Positions 1-6,316 of a DNA stretch of 7,861 nt are shown here, piece by piece (the stretch's first letter is position 1; the number at the start of each line of letters is the position of its first letter). Made by a program: the position numbers and the translations under genes. The notes beneath the pieces are model-generated. The model was not told where the DNA came from, searched no databases, and worked only from the letters and a program-made list of their open reading frames with translations. This stretch comes from Hyphomicrobiaceae bacterium (GTDB taxonomy: Bacteria; Pseudomonadota; Alphaproteobacteria; Rhizobiales; Hyphomicrobiaceae). The stretch is from positions 1-7,861 of the forward strand of contig JAFMSC010000183.1 in the NCBI GenBank assembly GCA_017353825.1. Direction: 5' to 3'.

Positions 1-123
1 GGGCGCCTGGCCGCCGACCGGCCCTGCCATCGCCAGCAGAGCAACGACCACAAACACGCGCAATCGTGCCGCCAAGAGCAAACGCTGCTCTGCGTTCGGC
101 ATCCTCTGACGTCCAGCCATCAT
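1..123 (-). CDS. N-terminus of a secreted or membrane-anchored protein of unknown function (partial)
   Basis: An open frame starts at an ATG at 121-123 (a second ATG follows at once at 118-120) and runs without a stop to the left edge, giving 41 codons. A GAGG motif lies 9 nt upstream of the first ATG, a plausible ribosome binding site. The peptide has a polar, basic N-region (Met-Met-Ala-Gly-Arg-Gln-Arg), a hydrophobic core around residues 22-34 (VFVVVALLAMAG) and a small-residue stretch ending GGQAP. This is the layout of a Sec signal peptide or N-terminal anchor. A shorter start at the in-frame ATG at 100-102 would keep the signal. The gene is divergent from the L,D-transpeptidase at 500. 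Too little is present to assign a family; the call rests on the signal-like composition and the start context. Confidence 0.5.
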   Translation of the reverse strand, partial: MMAGRQRMPNAEQRLLLAARLRVFVVVALLAMAGPVGGQAP

Positions 124-499
124 TGGAACACACCTCAAGACCGCGTGGACTTATGGCGAGCCCAGCCGCCCCACACATAGGACAAAACCGCTGTGGCTCA
201 AATCGCACAGCCCCCCACATTCCCGTAGGGCTGGCGATACCCGGCTGCCCGCTTGGGTTGCGCTGCGCGCCGAATTTCGCCACTGTCTCGACATTTTCGA
301 GCCATGTTCCGCGGGATTGGCGAGTCCTTGAGCGTTCCCGAAACCGGCTGTTTACGTTGCAAGTGCAGAAGCGCATTAGCGCGCGCTGAGTCGACTGGTG
401 ATGGTGCGGGCGCCGGGCCATTATTGCCCGGCGTCACTCCTCTGGTTGCCAAGGCGCATAGGCAAACCTGAAGCCGAGACGAAGAGGGATCGAGCAAAG
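124..499. other. Divergent intergenic region with a GC-rich hairpin
   Basis: This 376-nt gap separates the divergent partial gene on the left from the L,D-transpeptidase. Open frames across it have no recognisable protein character. One clear structure is a perfect 8-bp inverted repeat, CGCCGGGC at 411-418 and GCCCGGCG at 426-433, with a 7-nt loop. On the plus-strand RNA it extends by a G-U and a G-C pair to 409-435. It sits about 65 nt before the L,D-transpeptidase start and has no following T-run, so it is more likely a leader structure than a terminator. I see no convincing sigma-70 promoter; TTGAGC followed 17 nt later by TTTACG around 328-355 is only a weak candidate. Confidence 0.4.
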
Positions 500-1378
500 A
501 TGATCATGCAAGGCAAGCTGCGTATGGCGACTGTCGCCGCGCTGAGCTGCGTGGCCTTCTTAGGCGTGCAGGGCCAACCGGCCTCGGCACAGTTGTTCTG
601 GGACTGGGGTGGCGGCGAGGAGGTGGGCGGCAGCGGCCGCCAGGTCATCTCCTTCAACCCGCACTACGCGCCGGGCCAGATCATCGTCAGCTTTGGCGAC
701 CGCAAGCTTTATCTGGTCACCCAGCCGGGACAGGCGATCAGCTATCCCATTGCGGTGCCGCGCGATCAGAGCCGCTGGGAGGGCGTGACGGCGGTCTCGG
801 ACAAGCGCGTCAACCCGTCGTGGACACCGACGCCCACCATGCTCGCCGAGAACCCACGCCTGCCGCGCTGGGTACCGGGCGGGCATCCGATGAACCCGCT
901 TGGGGTGCGTGCGCTCTATCTCGGCAGCAGCGCCTACCGCATCCACGGTACGGACGCGCCGTGGACCATCGGCACCGCCGTCTCCAAGGGCTGCATCCGG
1001 CTCTATAATCAGGATGTGCTGGACCTCTATCCGCGCGTCAACGTGGGCACCAAGGTGACCGTGACGTATCAAACCTTCACCACCTCAGGCGCCCCCTCCG
1101 GCGCGGTCAGCAGCCTGTCCTACACCGGACCGAATAGCGTGGGCGACTTCATGTTTGGCGGTGACGATCCAGCCCCACCGCCGCCGCGGCGGCACGTTCA
1201 GCGCACGAAGATGAGGGGCGCTGCTGCCAGCAAGGGCCCCGCCGCGCGTGGCAGCAAGGCCGCCCACAAGCCGACGCCGGCAAAGCCCGCGCCCGCCGAG
1301 AAGCCGGGCTCGGGTGAAAAGAGCGCGGCCGCCGCCGTGATCGAGTCGGCCGCGCCGAGCGCCTCGACCGAGCCGTAA
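500..1378 (+). CDS. Periplasmic L,D-transpeptidase (YkuD domain) with Ala/Pro/Lys-rich tail
   Basis: L,D-transpeptidases of the YkuD (ErfK/YbiS/YcfS/YnhG) family make 3-3 peptidoglycan cross-links or attach proteins to meso-diaminopimelate, using a catalytic cysteine in the periplasm. The ATG at 500 is chosen because it gives a proper signal peptide: basic start (MIMQGKLRM), hydrophobic core, and cleavage after Ala-Ser-Ala at residue 30, with a purine-rich GAGGG upstream. An in-frame start at 398 would bury the signal behind 34 polar residues. The 292-aa product has the YkuD domain at about residues 45-198, with the HGT motif (His149) and SKGCIRL, whose Cys165 is the expected nucleophile. From about residue 222 the last 71 residues are low-complexity, rich in Pro, Ala, Lys and Ser, and basic; this may span or bind the cell wall. 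The gene appears monocistronic, converging on the HxlR gene. The family call is firm; which reaction it performs cannot be read from sequence. Confidence 0.93.
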   Translation: MIMQGKLRMATVAALSCVAFLGVQGQPASAQLFWDWGGGEEVGGSGRQVISFNPHYAPGQIIVSFGDRKLYLVTQPGQAISYPIAVPRDQSRWEGVTAVSDKRVNPSWTPTPTMLAENPRLPRWVPGGHPMNPLGVRALYLGSSAYRIHGTDAPWTIGTAVSKGCIRLYNQDVLDLYPRVNVGTKVTVTYQTFTTSGAPSGAVSSLSYTGPNSVGDFMFGGDDPAPPPPRRHVQRTKMRGAAASKGPAARGSKAAHKPTPAKPAPAEKPGSGEKSAAAAVIESAAPSASTEP

Positions 1379-1385
1379 GCCGCAG

Positions 1386-1414
1386 GGCGGGTTGGGGCGG
1401 AGCCCCTCACCGCC
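1386..1414 (+). terminator. Possible weak terminator between convergent genes
   Basis: A nested hairpin follows the L,D-transpeptidase stop by 7 nt. Outer arms are GGCGG (1386-1390) and CCGCC (1410-1414); inner arms are GGGGC (1394-1398) and GCCCC (1402-1406), with a symmetric 3x3 internal loop and a 3-nt tip. It is followed by GTTGTTGC rather than a true T-run, so intrinsic termination would be weak. The same structure could serve the convergent HxlR transcript, but no T-tract is seen on that side. Confidence 0.35.
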
Positions 1415-1452
1415 GTTGTTGCAAATCGACCTGGATGCTGGCTGCGGTTGTC

Positions 1453-1992
1453 TCATGCCTGCTCGCCTCCGGCCCTATTGCTCGGCTGTTGGGTCATGAT
1501 GGCCGCGTAGGCCGCCTCTAGACGCTCGGCGACGGATTGGCCGGGCCTGCGCCTTGGCGGCAGCGGTACGCCCAGGTGCGTCGCGCGCAGCTCGTGCATG
1601 AACTCGGCCCACAGCTTCGGCCCGCCCTCCCGAAGTAAGCGCGCACGGATTGCGAGCTCTTCGCTGACGGGGAGGTGCTTGAGGCCCCAGTTCGACATTT
1701 GGGCGAGAACGGGCAAGAGCTCGATGCCCTTTTCGGTGAGGCTGTAGATCGCCTTCTGCTTGTGGCTGGGGTCATCGGCCCTGCTGACGATGCCCTGCTC
1801 GAAGAGCCGCTTCAGGCGGTCGGCCAGGATGTTGGAGGCGATGCCCTCCTCGGACTTCGCCAGCAGCTCGCGAAAGTGGCGCCGGTTGCCGAACATCATG
1901 TCGCGGATCACAAGCAGGCTCCATCGATCGCCCACCACCTCCAGCGTGAGATTGATCGGGCAACCCGACCGGTGATCGTTGTTCGTGCGCAC
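1453..1992 (-). CDS. HxlR-family winged-helix transcriptional regulator
   Basis: HxlR (DUF24) proteins are dimeric MarR-like winged-helix regulators; several, such as YodB and HypR of Bacillus, sense quinones, aldehydes or disulfide stress through a conserved N-terminal cysteine. This 179-aa protein has the signature at residues 9-30: Ser-Gly-Cys11-Pro, then GDRWSLLVIRDMM, then HFRELL, followed by the recognition-helix region (IASNILADRLKRL) and the wing (YSLTEKG). The region after about residue 100 is longer than in minimal family members and ends in a basic, proline-containing segment and a helix. The start is GTG at 1990-1992: no other ATG, GTG or TTG lies in frame before the upstream stop at 2041-2043, and no clear Shine-Dalgarno is visible. 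It is divergent from the RibD-C/GST pair, the usual placement for a regulator and its targets. The family call is firm; the ligand and targets are inferred. Confidence 0.9.
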   Translation of the reverse strand: MRTNNDHRSGCPINLTLEVVGDRWSLLVIRDMMFGNRRHFRELLAKSEEGIASNILADRLKRLFEQGIVSRADDPSHKQKAIYSLTEKGIELLPVLAQMSNWGLKHLPVSEELAIRARLLREGGPKLWAEFMHELRATHLGVPLPPRRRPGQSVAERLEAAYAAIMTQQPSNRAGGEQA

Positions 1993-2118
1993 TGAAACTG
2001 GCTCGCGCCCCGCATGTCCCGGGATTGCCCGTCCGCCGGCTCATTCGCCTCACCCGTGCAGAGCCGCGGTCCAGACGTTCCACCCACCCTGCCGTCAGAA
2101 TCCGCTTACAGTATGCTA

Positions 2119-2135
2119 TTGGTTCGACTAACCAA
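2119..2135. promoter_or_regulatory. Candidate operator dyad in the HxlR / RibD-C divergent promoter region
   Basis: The perfect inverted repeat TTGGTT-N5-AACCAA lies in the 221-nt gap between the divergent HxlR and RibD-C genes. A second palindrome, AACCGGTT (2137-2144), lies one nucleotide further on and repeats the AACC half. This is the only AT-leaning stretch of the gap, with -10-like hexamers in both directions (TATGCT at 2112-2117 on plus; TAGCAT at 2113-2118 on minus). A 17-bp dyad is a fitting size for a winged-helix dimer. That HxlR binds here is inference; no exact promoter is claimed. Confidence 0.45.
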
Positions 2136-2213
2136 AAACCGGTTGTCCTATGCAAGCGGTTTTCTGCCCCTCATCTCTGCCGGCCGCCTCGCAGCATTCC
2201 TATCGGAGGGACC

Positions 2214-2876
2214 ATGCCCAGACTTCGCGTCCATGCCTTTGCCGTGTCCCTCGACGGCTATGGCGCCGGCCCGAAGCAGGATCTCGCCAACCCGCTGGGG
2301 GTCGGGGGTGTGGCCCTGCATCAGTGGGCCTTCGCCACCCGCGCCTTCCGGCGCATACACGGCGGGGAGGGCGGCTCGACGGGCGCCGACAACGACATGA
2401 TCGCGCGCGGTTTCGACAACATCGGCGCCTGGATCATGGGCCGGAACATGTTCGGGCCGATCCGGGGGCCTTGGCCTGACGACAGCTGGAAGGGGTGGTG
2501 GGGTGACAGCCCGCCCTACCACTGCCCGGTGTTCGTGCTCACCAGGCATCCACGTGCACCGATCAAGATGGAGGGCGGCACCACCTTCCACTTCGTCACC
2601 GACGGCCTGCGCGCCGCACTTCACCGCGCTGAGGATGCGGCGAAGGACAGGGACATCAGATTGGGCGGCGGCGTCGCCACTATCCGCCAATACCTCTGCG
2701 AGGGGCTGATCGACGAGATGCACCTGGCGATGGTGCCGGTCCTGCTCGGCGCCGGCGAGTACCTCCTCGCCGACCTGGACCTTCCCAAGCTCGGCTACGC
2801 CTTGACCGAGCACGTCCCGACGCCGGGCGCCAGCCACGTTGTGCTGCGTAGGGTTAGATTAGACGAACGGCCGTAA
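2214..2876 (+). CDS. RibD C-terminal domain / dihydrofolate-reductase-family protein
   Basis: This 220-aa protein has the fold of the RibD C-terminal reductase domain, shared with dihydrofolate reductase, which binds NADPH. Visible markers in order are VSLDGYGAGP at residues 11-20, a GRNMFGP segment, PPYHCPVFVLTRHPR in the middle, EGGTTFHFVTDG, the nucleotide-binding LGGGVATIRQYL with Gly151-153, and DEMHLAMVPVLLGAGE near the end. Stand-alone members of this family are common and mostly uncharacterised; they are not proven riboflavin or folate enzymes. The ATG at 2214 follows GGAGGG (2205-2210) at short spacing, and an upstream start at 2025 would add non-homologous sequence, so 2214 is preferred. 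It is followed 95 nt later by the GST gene, and the pair is divergent from the HxlR regulator, suggesting joint control in a redox or xenobiotic response. Family confidence is high, substrate unknown. Confidence 0.87.
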   Translation: MPRLRVHAFAVSLDGYGAGPKQDLANPLGVGGVALHQWAFATRAFRRIHGGEGGSTGADNDMIARGFDNIGAWIMGRNMFGPIRGPWPDDSWKGWWGDSPPYHCPVFVLTRHPRAPIKMEGGTTFHFVTDGLRAALHRAEDAAKDRDIRLGGGVATIRQYLCEGLIDEMHLAMVPVLLGAGEYLLADLDLPKLGYALTEHVPTPGASHVVLRRVRLDERP

Positions 2877-2971
2877 CCCCCGCCATCCTTTCGCCGGCGG
2901 CCCGGCGCAATGCGGCTATCGCCTTTGTTGCACCCCATGGCCTACACCGAACCGAAAAGCGACGGCTCTCA

Positions 2972-3628
2972 ATGTCTCTCAAGCTCTACTACCATCCGCT
3001 GGCATCATACTGCTGGAAGGCGCTGATCGCGCTTTACGAGAATGATACGGCCTTCGAGCCCGTCATCGTCGACCTCATGGATCCGGCCTCCGCTGCGGCC
3101 TTCAAGAAGGTCTGGCCGATCGGCAAGTTTCCGGTGCTGCGGGACGATGCGCGAGGTGAAACGGTCCCCGAGTCGAGCATCATCATCGAGTACCTGGGTC
3201 AGCACTATCCCGGCGGAACACAGCTCCTACCAGCGGACGCGGACTTGGCACGTCGGGCGCGGCTCAGCGACCGCTTCTACGATCACTACATCAACGATCC
3301 GATGGCGAAGATCGTCACCGACAACCTGCGGCCCGCTGGCAGGAACGACCCACACGGCGTTGAGGACGCAAGGGCTTTGCTGCGCACCGCCCTCGGCGTG
3401 GTCGAGGCCGAGATCGCGTCCAGGACGTGGGGCTTGGGCGAAGCGTTCAGTATGGCCGATTGCGCCGCCGCGCCGGCGCTGTACTACGCCGACAAGGTGA
3501 TGCCGTTCGGCACGACCCACAGGCACACGGCAGCCTACCTCCGCCGGCTGATGCAGCGCCCGTCGTTCGCGCGCGTCGTCACGGAGGCGCAGCCGTATTT
3601 CAAGAATGTGCCCGGGGTAAGAATGTAG
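2972..3628 (+). CDS. Glutathione S-transferase family protein
   Basis: Cytosolic glutathione S-transferases conjugate glutathione to electrophiles or use it for isomerase, peroxidase or dehalogenase reactions. The 218-aa product has the usual length. The N-terminal thioredoxin-fold domain (about 1-80) shows LYYHPLASYCWKALIALYE at the active-site edge (Ser12, Tyr13 and Cys14 are candidates), GKFPVL with the cis-proline at Pro54, and PESSIIIEYL with Glu67-Ser68 for the gamma-glutamyl group. The all-helical C-terminal domain has the N-capping-type FSMADCAAAPALYYAD segment. The ATG at 2972 gives a family-typical N-terminus, although no strong Shine-Dalgarno precedes it. The 95-nt gap before it holds a 6-bp GC hairpin (2892-2907) with no T-run, so readthrough from the RibD-C gene is plausible. 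The specific class and substrate cannot be read. Confidence 0.93.
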   Translation: MSLKLYYHPLASYCWKALIALYENDTAFEPVIVDLMDPASAAAFKKVWPIGKFPVLRDDARGETVPESSIIIEYLGQHYPGGTQLLPADADLARRARLSDRFYDHYINDPMAKIVTDNLRPAGRNDPHGVEDARALLRTALGVVEAEIASRTWGLGEAFSMADCAAAPALYYADKVMPFGTTHRHTAAYLRRLMQRPSFARVVTEAQPYFKNVPGVRM

Positions 3629-3742
3629 GGGGGACCAAGGCGAAGCCCGCAATCGGCCTGCCCTTTGCCCCCGTCAATCGAGGAGCGCAGCCGTACTTGA
3701 GGCTGATGCGCACCGATGGGGTAAAAATCGAGAAGGCGACGA

Positions 3743-4096
3743 GTGAGGCCGCAAATGAAGCCGGACATGGTCCGCAAAGCTGTTCGGTGCTTACAAGTCG
3801 TAGGACGGGGGCGACGGTCGAGGACATGCCGGGCATGTGCCGTGAAACGCTTCGTCGATGGCGAGGAGGCTTTCGTCCTCTACGGATGCCTCACGCGCGA
3901 CGGCAAGGCGCTTCGCAACACGGAGTTCTTCATCTTCTGGGGAGGGGGTCAGGCCATCGAGGCCGGAGTTCGGCGCCACCTCCAAGCGGGGGACTGGCCC
4001 GAGAACGGCATCGGCCGGCGCCACCGCGGGCGACAGCCGCTTCGCTTGCGCAACCCCCAGCGGCCTCGGCTCATGCTTCGTCCGCTGCATCCGTGA
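3743..4096 (+). pseudogene. Probable remnant of an NTF2/SnoaL-like gene
   Basis: An open frame beginning with GTG at 3743 encodes 117 residues, but only residues 34-74 (nt 3842-3964) look like a real protein. There, FVDGEEAFVLY, TRDGKALRNTEFF and a following Gly-rich turn match the central and last strands of small NTF2-like (SnoaL-like) proteins. The part before has no domain character, and the part after turns Arg/Pro-rich, like noncoding high-GC sequence. Moving one base forward at about 3965 gives EFGATSKRG, closer to the usual ending of the last strand, so a frameshifting deletion is likely. The N-terminal half of the domain is not found upstream; 3629-3742 holds no recognisable gene. 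The 3' end overlaps convergent ilvD by 26 nt, also unlike an intact gene. The family match is from memory of motif patterns; a sequencing error or a short divergent gene remain possible. Confidence 0.45.
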
Positions 4097-5765
4097 TGGC
4101 GCCGCGATTCGCGGGGGCGACCGTGCGGATGTACTTGGCGAGCACGCCCTTGGTGTAGCGCGGCTTCGGCTGCTCCCAGGCCTTCTTGCGGGCGGCCATC
4201 TCCTTGGCGGAGATGTTGAGCTCGATGCTGCGCATCTTGGCATCGATGGTGATGGGGTCGCCCTCCTTCACCAGGGCGATCGGCCCGCCCTCGTAAGCCT
4301 CCGGTGCCACGTGACCAACCACCATCCCCCAGGTTCCGCCCGAGAAGCGGCCGTCAGTGATGAGAGCCACCGATTCGCCAAGCCCCTGGCCGATCAGGGC
4401 TGAAGTGGGCGCCAGCATCTCCTGCATGCCGGGGCCGCCTTTGGGCCCCTCGTAGCGGATGACGATCACGTCGCCGGGCTTGATCTTCCGGGCCATGATG
4501 GCCTTCAGGCATTCGGGCTCGGAGTTGAACACCCGTGCCGGCCCGGTGATGGTGGGGTGCTTCACACCGGTCATCTTGGCGACGGCACCCTCGGGCGCCA
4601 GGTTGCCCTTCAGCACCACGAGGTGGCCCTGCCTGTAGAGCGGGTCGCTCCAGGGACGGATCACGTCCTGGTCGCTGCGTGGCTGCGACGGCACCGCCTT
4701 CAGCATGTCGCCAAGGGTCTTGCCGTGGATGGTCATGCACTCGCCATGGAGGACGCCGTTGTCGAGGAGGATCTTCAACACCTGTGGGACGCCGCCGGCG
4801 CGGTGGAAGTCCACCGCCACGTAGCGGCCAGTCGGCTTCAGCTCGCACAGCACCGGCACCTTGCGGCGCACGCGCTCGAAGTCGTCGATGTTCCACTTCA
4901 CGCCGGCCGCGCTGGCGATCGCCAGGTAGTGCAGGACGGCATTGGTGGAGCCGCCCGTTGCCATCACCAGGGCGATGGCGTTCTCGATTGACTTCCTGGT
5001 GATGATGTCGCGAGGCTTCAGATTGTTGCGGATTGCCTCCACCAGCACCGTGGCCGACTCCGCGGCCGAATCCGCCTTGTCGGGGTCGGGCGCGGCCATT
5101 TGCGAGGAGCCGAGCAGGCTCATTCCCAGTGCCTCGAACGAGGATGACATGGTGTTGGCGGTATATTGCCCGCCGCACGCGCCTACGGTCGGACAGGCGT
5201 TGCGCTCGATGCCCTCGAAGTCCTCCTTGGACATCTTGCCGGCGGTGAAAGCGCCCACCGCCTCGAACGGGCTGACGATGGTGAGCGCCTGTCCCTTCCA
5301 AAACCCAGGCTTGATGGTGCCCCCATAGACGAAGATGCCGGGCACGTTCATGCGGGCGATGGCCATCACGCAGCCCGGCATGTTCTTGTCGCAGCCGCCG
5401 ACCGCCAGTACGCCGTCCATCATCTGACCGTTGACGGCCACCTCGATGGCGTCGGCGATGACCTCGCGCGACACCAACGAATATTTCATGCCCTCGGTGC
5501 CCATGCCGATGCCGTCGGTGACGGTGGGGAAGCCAAACACTTGCGGCATGGCGCCGGCGCTGTTGAGGGCAGCCATGGCGCGGTCCACCAGCGGCTGGAT
5601 GCCGGCGTTGCAGGGGTTCATGGTGGAATGGCCGTTGGCTACCCCAACGATGGGCTTGTCGAAGTCCTCGTCCTTGAAGCCCACGGCGCGCAACATGGCG
5701 CGGTTCGGCGAGCGGGCAACGCCGCCGGTGATGAGATGGGAACGCCGGTTCAGCTTATCGGTCAT
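4071..5765 (-). CDS. ilvD: Dihydroxy-acid dehydratase
   Basis: IlvD removes water from 2,3-dihydroxy-isovalerate and 2,3-dihydroxy-3-methylvalerate to give the 2-keto acids, the third common step of valine, leucine and isoleucine synthesis in the cytoplasm. The 564-aa product is full length for the shorter form, compared with about 616 aa for the E. coli enzyme. Three cysteines occupy the cluster positions: Cys52 in NPCNAG, Cys125 in GGCDKNMPGC and Cys197 in VGACGGQYTANTM. Asp126 and Lys127 are the expected Mg ligand and carbamylated lysine. Near the C-terminus, ITDGRFSGGTWG carries the serine thought to act as base (about Ser475). The shorter form with this cysteine pattern is usually associated with a [2Fe-2S] rather than an oxygen-labile [4Fe-4S] cluster; that assignment is inference. 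The start is fixed by GGGGAGGA 5 nt upstream of the ATG. No other ilv gene is nearby. Confidence 0.97.
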   Translation of the reverse strand: MTDKLNRRSHLITGGVARSPNRAMLRAVGFKDEDFDKPIVGVANGHSTMNPCNAGIQPLVDRAMAALNSAGAMPQVFGFPTVTDGIGMGTEGMKYSLVSREVIADAIEVAVNGQMMDGVLAVGGCDKNMPGCVMAIARMNVPGIFVYGGTIKPGFWKGQALTIVSPFEAVGAFTAGKMSKEDFEGIERNACPTVGACGGQYTANTMSSSFEALGMSLLGSSQMAAPDPDKADSAAESATVLVEAIRNNLKPRDIITRKSIENAIALVMATGGSTNAVLHYLAIASAAGVKWNIDDFERVRRKVPVLCELKPTGRYVAVDFHRAGGVPQVLKILLDNGVLHGECMTIHGKTLGDMLKAVPSQPRSDQDVIRPWSDPLYRQGHLVVLKGNLAPEGAVAKMTGVKHPTITGPARVFNSEPECLKAIMARKIKPGDVIVIRYEGPKGGPGMQEMLAPTSALIGQGLGESVALITDGRFSGGTWGMVVGHVAPEAYEGGPIALVKEGDPITIDAKMRSIELNISAKEMAARKKAWEQPKPRYTKGVLAKYIRTVAPANRGAITDAADEA

Positions 5766-5770
5766 GGGAT

Positions 5771-5815
5771 TCCTCCCCTGGGGGCCTTTTGCGCGACGCG
5801 CGAGGCGGGGCCCCC
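5771..5815 (-). promoter_or_regulatory. ilvD leader: strong Shine-Dalgarno plus GC-rich hairpin
   Basis: Reading the minus strand toward ilvD, a perfect 7-bp inverted repeat (GGGGGCC at 5809-5815 and GGCCCCC at 5780-5786) closes a 22-nt loop. That loop can itself fold, as GCGCG and CGCGC flank a single base at 5791-5801. The hairpin ends one nucleotide before the Shine-Dalgarno GGGGAGGA (5771-5778), which is 5 nt from the ATG. The closeness suggests an effect on ribosome access or mRNA stability. No leader peptide rich in Ile, Val or Leu codons is visible, so classical attenuation is not supported. Confidence 0.4.
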
Positions 5816-6316
5816 TCTAGTGGTGGATGTTGGGCCCGGCCGTCAAGGGCAACCCGCCTTCAGTGCCAGGCAAGGCGCACATATCAGGGGCTCGGGCGCA
5901 GGGCGGCGCTTAGGGGCGGCTGGGCTCCCGATCGGCGTGGCGATTGAGCCCCTTTCTCGCCTTCGATGACAGGCCGCTGCTGAAGCGGTCGGAGCGCCTC
6001 GTTCCCGATACGGCAACCGGCTGGAAGGTCCCGAGGGGCAAGGGCCTGCCGTCGGTTTGGGCTCGCCCCATTAGCAGCGCTCGGCTCAACTCATCACGGC
6101 GGCAGTCTCAAGCCGTCTGGTCTTCGGCGGCACATTGCGATGTCGGCCACCATGGTGTCCCTCCCATCGCCCACGCTCGTCAACTGCCTGGTCGCCATCT
6201 TGGCATATGCGGGGCTCCTGCGTGCCTGCCAGGAGGTTCGTCTTCAGATCTCTGTCGTGCCGCCCCCGGTCAAGGTGGCGACAGCACCCAGGGCCATAAG
6301 CTTCGCGCTGACCCAG
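5816..6316. other. About 500 nt without a convincing gene; possible element remnant
   Basis: This stretch between ilvD and the LpxH-like gene holds no recognisable protein. Two short minus-strand frames have somewhat protein-like composition: 5910-6071 (53 aa, ATG start, containing PLPLGTFQPVAVSGTRRSD) and 6094-6198 (34 aa, ending RRRPDGLRLPP). Neither has a clear ribosome binding site and I cannot name a family; they could be fragments of a decayed mobile element. Plus-strand frames across 5944-6655 mostly shadow the LpxH-like gene or have noncoding composition. A bipartite inverted repeat, GGGCTC (5922-5927) with GAGCCC (5946-5951) and inner ATCG/CGAT arms, lies near the ilvD side. Confidence 0.35.
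5818..5846 (-). promoter_or_regulatory. Possible sigma-70-type promoter for ilvD
   Basis: On the minus strand TTGACG (5841-5846) matches five of six -35 bases. The best -10 candidates start 17-18 nt later (CCACTA or CACTAG, 5817-5823) and are poor matches. Transcription would begin near 5810, so the leader would be about 45 nt and open directly with the GC hairpin. The good -35 and sensible distance support the call; the weak -10 keeps it tentative. Confidence 0.35.

Noticed and set aside
409..435. Rho-independent terminator upstream of the L,D-transpeptidase
   Set aside because: The 8-10 bp stem is good, but no T-run follows on either strand and no gene ends nearby, so a terminator call is not supported.
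2025..2213. Longer N-terminus for the RibD-C protein
   Set aside because: The added 63 residues cover the candidate operator region and have no domain character, while a GGAGGG ribosome binding site sits directly before the ATG at 2214.
5910..6316. Group II intron or IS fragment
   Set aside because: The sequence has a vaguely familiar look, but no reverse transcriptase or transposase domain, no domain V-like hairpin, no terminal inverted repeats and no target duplications are visible.
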